Of a DNA stretch of 64,000 nucleotides, positions 57,084 through 64,000 are shown one piece after another. Source of the DNA: Diplolepis rosae (lineage: Eukaryota; Arthropoda; Insecta; Hymenoptera; Diplolepididae). The stretch is from the NCBI GenBank assembly GCA_030998225.1, contig JAPYXD010000701.1, positions 8,602,501 through 8,666,500 on the forward strand, read 5' to 3'. Position 1 is the stretch's first letter. The number at the start of each line of letters is the position of its first letter. The notes under the pieces are model-generated. The model saw nothing but the letters and a program-made list of their open reading frames with translations. It was not told the DNA's origin and ran no database searches. The position numbers and the translations under genes were made by a program.

Positions 57084-57559
57084 CACTGAGAAAAAAGATT
57101 CTTAGATCCAAAGAAATGTATTTAATTGATTCCATTCTTTTGTATCAAATAATTCGTTACCCACTTCAATTAAATATTTTTTAGAAGCATGAAATGCGTG
57201 CTCTGATTTAAAGGAATAATTTATTTAAGATGCATTTATCAATACAAAGAAATGTTTCTTTGCTTATGAATGTGAGCAAATTAACTCAACCGAATAATGT
57301 CTTTGAAACTAAGTACCTAGTTTATTTGAATCTTGTTTTCGCACTCAAAGAAATATTTATTTGATTCAATAAGTCCTATTTTTGAATTCAACCAGACGCA
57401 TTTGAATTAAATAATTCAATTTAATTTAATTATTCATGTTTTAAAGAAAATCAAAATATTTCTTTGATCTAAAAAAATATTTATTCGTCACCATCCAGCT
57501 CAACCATTTATTTGAATCAAACAAATATTCTTTGATTCAAATATTCTTTTTTCTCAGTG
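57084..57559. mobile_element. CACTGAGAAAA-family MITE, 476-bp form
   Basis: CACTGAGAAAAAAGATTCTTA to TTCTTTTTTCTCAGTG, TA at the right (left flank TG). The interior is AAAGAAAT/ATTTCTTT-type half-palindromes. Confidence 0.85.
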
Positions 57560-57664
57560 TATGAAATGAGATATATAGTTAAAAACTTCATAGGTGGCGC
57601 ATGAAGTTTAAATGATAATTTTATTCGGAATTCGTTAAGTGAACTATCAAGGTATTGAAATATA

Positions 57665-57937
57665 CTCTCTAAATCTGAATCAGTCAAAATCTACTAATTA
57701 TCAATGAAATTTGACTGATTCAAATAGCTAAAAAGAGGTTACTGCGAATCAGTCAAATTTTACTGAATACTTCAGTGAAAAATAACTGATTTAACAGTGG
57801 ATAATATTGTTTTCACTAATTAAACAGTGAAAATTAACTGATTTAACAGTGAAAAATATTGTTTCTACTAATGACTCAGTGAAAAGGCAAATCACTGATT
57901 CAATCAGTGAAAAGTTGACTGATTCAGATTTAGAGAG
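57665..57937. mobile_element. CTCTCTAAATC-family MITE, 273-bp form
   Basis: CTCTCTAAATCTGAATCAG to CTGATTCAGATTTAGAGAG, perfect 19-base inverted ends, TA at 57663-57664 and 57938-57939. It resembles the 220-bp copies in reverse orientation, with an extra copy of an internal AACTGATTTAACAGTG unit. Confidence 0.94.
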
Positions 57938-57964
57938 TAAGAATAGAAATATTGTATTTGGTCC

Positions 57965-58588
57965 AAAAATTCAAGTGTAGTAAACATCAAATGTGTTTGA
58001 AAGAAGAAACGACGCTTTCGGACCAAGTCATTTTATTTTAAAAACAATTCCAACGTTTCGAGAACACAATGTATCTCCTCATCAGGGAATAAAAGTTCTT
58101 ATTACATTACCAACATTAGTATTAAATTTATATATCTGTAATAATAAATTGTTTTTTAACGATTGTATCAGATAAAATATTATAAAAGTATTATTATATA
58201 AAAAGTAAGTACCTTAAAAAAATTGTAAGAGAAGAATTATACACATTATAATTTACAACTACATTGTATGGTTTGAAACAAAGTGTGAATTTTTGTTAGA
58301 AAGCAAGAGCAACGACTCTGTTCCCGACTTAACTGAATTTTAAAATTGTCATTCGCTTATTATTATAATATTACAGGAGCGTATCGTCAAAGTTTAAAAT
58401 TACGGAGTCATTAAGTAAGTCAAATTTGTTTAAAACTAAATAAAATTAAGGAACAACATAAGATAACATTCATTTATAAATAAAGCAAGAAATGGAAAAC
58501 CAACACATAAGTAAGAGGGAAAAAATTTTTGTTTTTTTAAAAATGGATTTTTTACATCTTTTATGAAAGGAATTCCAAAATAGCATTA
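57965..58588 (-). repeat. Penelope pseudo-LTR, left arm (3' end of the coding strand)
   Basis: The 624-base arm includes the end of the endonuclease frame (58561-58588) and the 3' untranslated part with the ribozyme-like motif at 58047-58090. The mirror position of base x is 118052 minus x in the other arm. Confidence 0.93.
58047..58090 (-). ncRNA. hammerhead ribozyme-like motif, sense to the Penelope ORF
   Basis: On the minus strand: ATTCC, core CTGATGAG, a short stem-loop (GAGA...TCTC), core GAAAC, GTT and GGAAT. ATTCC and GGAAT pair as stem I. GAAAC-GTT gives the minimal ACGU stem III with U before the predicted cut. This is the layout reported for type I minimal hammerheads in Penelope-like elements, thought to act as dimers. 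Stem II pairs best with one bulged G after CTGATGA, which may weaken it. Activity is untested. Confidence 0.72.
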
Positions 58589-59463
58589 TAAGATTGGTTG
58601 AAATATTCCAAATCTGAGACTTTGTTTAGACTATTGTTTTTTTCTTTTTTTATGAAAACCATTTCTGCGAAAGCTCTTTTTTGAAAATTTTTTTCCTGAT
58701 GGACAATTTTGAAATCATTCCACAAAATTTCATGTGATGAACTATTTTTATTATCAAGTATGTGTTTGGAAATGACATTGTGATATTTTGGGTTGAGTTT
58801 TATGTTATTTTTATGCTCATCTCTACGAATATGTAACGGTCTTTTTGTCTGTCCCACATATGTTTTGCCACACTTACAATAAAATTTATAAACAACATTA
58901 TTCTTATCCGAGGAAGATACAGGATCCTTACCTAATCTTACAAACCTGTTAAATTTTGAATTTATTCTGTAAATGGTGTTTATTTGATATTTGTTTAAAA
59001 CTCTCTTTATATTTTCAGAAATAGTGCCATAGTAAGGAATCGTGATAATTTTTTCTTTTTCTTTCTTTTCAATATCTATGTTTTGTTTGGGTTTTGTGAT
59101 TCTCTCATTTAATTCAATAATTATTTTATTAATATGTTTAGTGATAATATTTTTTGGATAATTATTCAACTCTAAATAGTTCTTAATAATATCTAAATTT
59201 TCCTTGTGGAAGGATATGTCAGCAAGTAAGATAGCGGAGTCAACCAAATTTTTTATTATTCCTATTTTGTGTTGTAAAGGATGATTGGAAAAATAATTTA
59301 AGAATCTACCAGAATAAGTATTTTTGCGGAACCAATTAGTTTTTATGGAATTATCTTCATTTTTAATGATAGTTAAGTTCAAAAAATTTATAGAATTGTG
59401 TTCATTTTCAATTTCATATGTAAATTGGAGTCTATCATGATAACTGTTAAATCTAGTTAAGAC
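58561..59463 (-). CDS. Penelope-like polyprotein, C-terminal part: thumb plus GIY-YIG endonuclease
   Basis: 301 open codons from the inversion joint at 59463 to the stop at 58561-58563; the longest internal ATG start gives 273 residues (59382). The first third, FLNLTIIKNEDNSIKTNWFR then YSGRFLNYFSNHPLQHK, matches the region after the reverse-transcriptase core in Penelope elements. Then come a basic linker (KKEKEK) and the endonuclease: VVYKFYCKCGKTYVGQTKRP followed by LHIRRDEH, with the Tyr of GIY (here VVY), YVG for YIG, the catalytic-type Arg and the EH pair, and CxC/H residues of the proposed zinc site. The frame is undamaged although the element lacks its 5' part. The right arm lies directly behind the truncation. 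Confidence 0.93.
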   Translation of the reverse strand, partial: VLTRFNSYHDRLQFTYEIENEHNSINFLNLTIIKNEDNSIKTNWFRKNTYSGRFLNYFSNHPLQHKIGIIKNLVDSAILLADISFHKENLDIIKNYLELNNYPKNIITKHINKIIIELNERITKPKQNIDIEKKEKEKIITIPYYGTISENIKRVLNKYQINTIYRINSKFNRFVRLGKDPVSSSDKNNVVYKFYCKCGKTYVGQTKRPLHIRRDEHKNNIKLNPKYHNVISKHILDNKNSSSHEILWNDFKIVHQEKNFQKRAFAEMVFIKKEKNNSLNKVSDLEYFNQSYNAILEFLS

Positions 59464-60087
59464 TAATGCTATTTTGGAATTCCTTTCATAAAAGATGTAA
59501 AAAATCCATTTTTAAAAAAACAAAAATTGTTTCCCTCTTACTTATGTGTTGGTTTTCCATTTCTTGCTTTATTTATAAATGAATGTTATCTTATGTTGTT
59601 CCTTAATTTTATTTAGTTTTAAACAAATTTGACTTACTTAATGACTCCGTAATTTTAAACTTTGACGATACGCTCCTGTAATATTATAATAATAAGCGAA
59701 TGACAATTTTAAAATTCAGTTAAGTCGGGAACAGAGTCGTTGCTCTTGCTTTCTAACAAAAATTCACACTTTGTTTCAAACCATACAATGTAGTTGTAAA
59801 TTATAATGTGTATAATTCTTCTCTTACAATTTTTTTAAGGTACTTACTTTTTATATAATAATACTTTTATAATATTTTATCTGATACAATCGTTAAAAAA
59901 CAATTTATTATTACAGATATATAAATTTAATACTAATGTTGGTAATGTAATAAGAACTTTTATTCCCTGATGAGGAGATACATTGTGTTCTCGAAACGTT
60001 GGAATTGTTTTTAAAATAAAATGACTTGGTCCGAAAGCGTCGTTTCTTCTTTCAAACACATTTGATGTTTACTACACTTGAATTTTT
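59464..60087 (+). repeat. Penelope pseudo-LTR, right arm (inverted copy)
   Basis: Inverted copy of 57965-58588. Seen on the plus strand it starts with GCT ATT TTG GAA TTC CTT TCA TAA, the last codons of the polyprotein, and ends at AATTTTT 60087. Confidence 0.93.
59962..60005 (+). ncRNA. hammerhead ribozyme-like motif, antisense copy in the right arm
   Basis: Same motif as 58047-58090 on the opposite strand: ATTCC (59962-59966), CTGATGAG (59967-59974), GAAAC (59993-59997), predicted cut after 60000, GGAAT (60001-60005). The identical core in both arms indicates little decay since the arms formed. Confidence 0.72.
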
Positions 60088-62704
60088 AATATTCTCGGAC
60101 GTAAAAAGATCAACATACTGTATTTGGTATTTTTTTCGCCTGACGGGCGAATTTAGCAGAAAAAATTTTTTCTTTTAATCCGTAAATATTGTGCAATCAC
60201 CTCGATATTGCAAAAATCTCGCAGATCAAGCCTAACAAAGTCGACTGTGGCAATATTCACACGACGCTGAAGCTTTTATACAGTTCATCGCGGAAGCACA
60301 CGAAATCGATTTTCGTTATCGTGACTCGTGCTGTCCTCATGGAATAATATTGCATTGCAAAATATATGTTATGTGATTCTCGTGAAGCAATGCAAAAGGT
60401 AGGTTGTTTTAAAAAGTTCTTCAAAATATAAAAGTGCTTTTTCAATTTCTTTTCTATTAACTTTAAAGCACTGTTCAATCTAAGGACATTGAATTCTTTT
60501 ACAAACTATTCACAAAAGAAGCATTGATATTTCAGCAAGCTATAATCTCTCGGGGTATTCGAGACGATAAAGTGAATTTTACACTTGGACTGGGAGGATG
60601 TGCCAACATAATATTTTCCTGTATTCAAAGACATTTCATTTTGAATTCGAAAATTGCAACTGCGATTTTCTTTCTAAATATTATTTCAACAATCTGGTTC
60701 AAATTGTAACAGTTGTGATAAATCTGTTAGTGATTAACTAAAGATAAATTGATACAGACAAATTTTTTTTAACATTTGATCCTGCAGCAAAAAAAAACTT
60801 GATTAAATTAAATCAAAATTGGTTATATATTTGACTCCGAAAATCATAGCCAAAGAGACCATCTTTGGTTTACTGAAAGAAACTCTGTGATTGGATTAAC
60901 CAAATATTTAGTAAAAAAATTCAAATTCTTTGGTTCATCGAATCAATTTATTGTTGGATTATTCAAATGTTTTTCTCAGTTTTTACTTAGAAAAATTCTT
61001 GATTCATCCACCCCAAAAAATGTTTCCATACAACTACAGATGGTTTGTTTTATCAAAATTTAGTTGAATCCAAAATTGCAATTGATTGAAGCAAATTTTG
61101 CTTTATTCAGACAAAATCAGAAAAAATTAGTCAAATTAACTGAAATAAATGCGTTGAGATACAGTCACGCAGGGTTTTGGTTGGTTGAAATAAATGTTCT
61201 CTAGTTTCAGCCAAATTCGTTTCTAAATTAAATAATTTGGTAGATCTGAGAAAAAAAGTTCTTCAAATTAATAATTATTTTCTTAAGTGAACCAGAATTT
61301 GAATTAACTTGATATTTTTTGTATAAAAACAAATAAAGTTTGAATCTAATTCTTTTTAATGAAATTGAGATCTGAGTTTAATTTACCATGTGAAATAAAT
61401 TTTCATTACTGTTTTGTTCCTTTGAATTTTTTACTTCTTGTAAACCTCTATATATCAAATAACAGAAGAAACGAGTTTGCATGCAAATACGAATATTAGG
61501 ATTTACATACTTTCGATACGGCGTTAGATGATCCGGATTGACAACTGGTTTTTTGACTATAGTTTATATAGCAATAGGACGTTCTCAATCTCAATTTACA
61601 TTCCACAAATAAAAAAGAATCGATTGGAATAGTAGGTTGGGGATATCGATTGAAAAAATAATTTAGAGTTCGTGGTGCGAACGAGTATCCAGCTCGTTTC
61701 ACGTGGAGTTGTGTACTTTAAATGACCTACTTGCAAGTTAACGACTATGTTAATTCAAGAAACGTAAAATGTCGAGGCAATGCGCGAACGTCTTATCTCT
61801 ACTTACTTTTAGAGCTTATTCTCTCGTCAAGTGAATCATCTTGTTTAAAGGGCGTTCTCAACGGAAGGAAGTGCATATTCAAATTAACTTTTAAATGCTG
61901 CTTCCAGTAATTTATTTGAAGTCTTCATTATTTAAATAACTATAATAATTTATGACTCCGTAATATTCACGACTTTTTTGAATTTAAGTGGTAATAAAGT
62001 GTTTTTTACATTTTTAGAGGGTATTTTTTGTTATTTTTATACATCCAGGAAAAAAAATTACTTGATCTAACCAAATAATTTTGTTAGGAGGTTACAACAC
62101 CTTTGAGCCTCCAAAAATAGTGTCATTTTTATGATTTATTTTCAGGCAGATAACAAAACGTAAAGCCGTTAAAATTTATAGACTTATTAACTAATATATT
62201 AACTACATATTAAGTGTTGCCGTGTCCAAAAAAAATGTTGTTTTTGGAGGTCTTCCACGGCAAGGAATTCTAAACATTGAGATTTGCATCTGGAACAAGA
62301 AAAATTTTTTTTTCCTAATGTTTATAAGATTGCCCAGTGAAGTACCCAAGATTATAAAAAAATATCCATTTTTGCAAAAATGGTGAGGATTTGAATGTAA
62401 TATTCGACTTTCGCCCAAAAAAGCGACCTTAATTTGTTAAACAAATAAACAATTGTCAACCAATCTTAAAAATCGTAGGCACTCCACTAGATAAATAATT
62501 AATCTTTTATTTAAAATAAGATTCGTGTTAATCAGTTGGAAATTGTTGAAATGGTGTGTCTTGTCGATTTGATAAAGTCAATTTCGAGAAAAACGCGTTT
62601 AAAGTTTTAATAACGTAAAAAAGTACTATGATTTAGATATACCTCTAATCTGCTATACCTGCTCTATACTTACATATCTATTGGCCATAATTTTTGAAGC
62701 CCTA
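60088..62704. other. AT-rich stretch, no supported gene
   Basis: 60780-61280 is rich in TTGGTT, AATCAAACC and TTCTCAG words and may hold decayed CACTGAG-type MITEs. 60240-60400 and 61490-61720 are less AT-rich, but frames there (for example 61496-61702 minus) show no motif or splice-bounded exon. Confidence 0.4.
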
Positions 62705-62924
62705 CTCTCTGAATCTGAATCAGTCAAATTTTCATTGATTGAATCAGTGATTTGCCTTTTCACTGATTCATCAGTGAAAAAATATTTTTCACTGTCAAAT
62801 CAGTCAATTTTCACTGAAATGATTAGTCAAATTTTACTGATTTACAGTAACCTCTTTTTAGCTATTTGAATCAGTCAAATTGCACTGATAATCAGTAGAT
62901 TTTGACTGATTCAAATTTAGAGAG
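62705..62924. mobile_element. CTCTCTAAATC-family MITE, 220-bp form
   Basis: CTCTCTGAATCTGAATCAG to CTGATTCAAATTTAGAGAG with TA at 62703-62704 and 62925-62926. Same length and near-identical to 56339-56558, so the two spread recently from one source. Confidence 0.94.
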
Positions 62925-64000
62925 TAAGGGACCTCTTTATGCAATAAAAAAAAAATTATTTTTTGAAAATGCAAAGCTGATGAAACCCCTTAAATGGACT
63001 ATGATCTTCAGTTAAAATAAAAGAAATTAGGTTAAATAAAGAAAAGTTGAGTTAATTGAAATATTTATTTGATTCAACCAAGTCGTATCCGAACAAACAA
63101 TTTTTGTCTGCATAAAATACATTTTTTAGTTGAATCTACCGAAAATTTAGTCAATCGTGTAATAAGCAAATTTTTTGGTTACATCAACCAAATATTTTTC
63201 TGAACGAACCAATGAAACAAGCTAAATAGAGAATTTTCAATTACCTAACAGATTTTCTAGATAATAACTTCTGATAATTCGATTTAATAATATAAAAGTA
63301 TAATAGTACAAACTCGTGGCAAGATCTTAGATCTTTAAGTAGAAATACACCAGCTTTAGTCAGCCCTTCTGAATTTACCACAGGGTACCATTTGCAGTGT
63401 AAACATTAGTCATTCGTGATTCAGCTATTTCGCCAAGTGGGTTGGAACATTCACGCTCTTTCTCATTTTAAATTCGGTAAATCATCTGAATTTAATGCGA
63501 CGCGCAGACGAGAAAAAAAATTTATCTTTGGAAAAAAACTTGAAAATTACGTCGTGTATAATTATCAACGGCAAGCGACTAGCTTTATTTTCTCTTTCAT
63601 TAAGGAGGATTTAACACTTCAAAGGCCATAAAATATTTCATCTTTTTGCGAAAAAATAGTAAACTATAAATACATTATAGTCTGCTTTTTTGATTGATTA
63701 AACATTATCAAAGTTGGTTTCAACAAATTTGTTGAAAACATTTTTTATGTTGTTTAAGATTTACTAAGTTGGTAAAAGTTACATTAATCAATCCCTTTGA
63801 TGTCTATCACACAAATTTAATTTTCAACACTTTTTGAGTTCAGTTATGAAGATGAAATGAACTTGTTCTTGACCAAGATTTTGCACTGTAGATTTTACGA
63901 ATGATTATTTCCTTTCAAAAATGTGAAAGACCAGTTTTTATAAAAATTTGCTGTTTCTACGGTTCACAAAACTATCACCATATGCCAACAATGAAACACG
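62925..64000. other. AT-rich sequence, no gene recognised
   Basis: 63050-63240 repeats the AACCAAATATTT / GGTT word type. The 71-codon frame at 63416-63631 has no motif. Nothing else was found. Confidence 0.45.

Larger units (their letters stand above)
57965..60087 (-). mobile_element. Penelope-like retroelement, 5'-truncated, inverted terminal repeats
   Basis: 2123 bp. Two arms of exactly 624 bases (57965-58588 and 59464-60087) are near-identical inverted copies. Between and overlapping them lies the C-terminal part of a Penelope polyprotein on the minus strand. The left arm is the genuine 3' end: the last codons, the stop and a 3' untranslated part. The right arm is the same segment inverted, including the last codons AILEFLS and stop on the plus strand at 59464-59490. 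Inverted or tandem pseudo-LTRs and 5' truncation are typical of Penelope-like elements. No reverse-transcriptase core remains. Confidence 0.93.

Noticed and set aside
57993..60059. Two identical 60-residue open frames (57993-58175 plus, 59877-60059 minus)
   Set aside because: They are the same untranslated segment of the Penelope arms read twice, overlapping the ribozyme-like motif.

Overview
The window looks like AT-rich insect nuclear DNA that is mostly transposon. Exon fragments with GT-AG splice sites, at least eight mariner copies, two DD41D-type elements, a Penelope-like retroelement with a GIY-YIG endonuclease, and many TA- and TTAA-flanked MITEs all point to an arthropod. The mariner mix and the discoidin-receptor exon would suit a hymenopteran, but the order is inference only. 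There are no bacterial-style operons, CRISPR arrays, rRNA genes or recognisable tRNA genes.

Host genes are few and split. (1) A short + strand gene at 13438-14795 has two exons that join into a SAM-like helical domain; its intron holds one MITE and its stop codon lies in another. (2) The - strand exon 23270-23491 encodes part of the discoidin domain of a discoidin domain receptor (Ddr). (3) Three - strand exons at 35092-35399, 29042-29158 and 28775-28966 belong to a chymotrypsin-fold serine protease homologue in which the catalytic Ser is replaced by Val. The central exon or exons of that gene were not found, and its 6-kb intron holds a deep transposon nest.

Layout. 1-23 kb is dominated by one non-autonomous family with ends CCCAAGCAGAAAT...ATTTCTGCTTGGG (copies A-I). 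It carries an internal 131-bp repeat present about twice in ordinary copies and expanded to 12 units at 774-2329. Mariner (5146-6433), DD41D (9666-10967) and deletion derivatives are scattered through or inside these copies. 23-29 kb holds the Ddr exon, a GGGTAACACC-ended element and two mariners, one inside the other. 28.8-35.4 kb is the protease-homologue locus: a TIR element was hit by two mariners, and one of those was later hit by a DD41D element and two TTAA-type MITEs. 35-44 kb has AT-rich dispersed repeats, a fold-back element and three more mariners. 44.8-51 kb has two large palindromes, each with MITE insertions. 51-57.9 kb has a GC-rich repeat patch, a degenerate 150-bp tandem repeat, a second copy of the fold-back element and a TIR element holding two smaller MITEs. 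57,965-60,087 is a Penelope-like element with 624-bp inverted terminal repeats, each carrying a hammerhead-ribozyme-like motif. The remainder is AT-rich with no gene recognised.

The most interesting items are the apparent birth of satellite DNA from a MITE's internal repeat, the Penelope element with paired ribozyme motifs, the four-layer nest in the protease-homologue intron, and the SAM-like gene whose intron and 3' end contain MITE sequence. All coordinates were read by eye; splice sites and family names have not been tested by alignment or RNA data.
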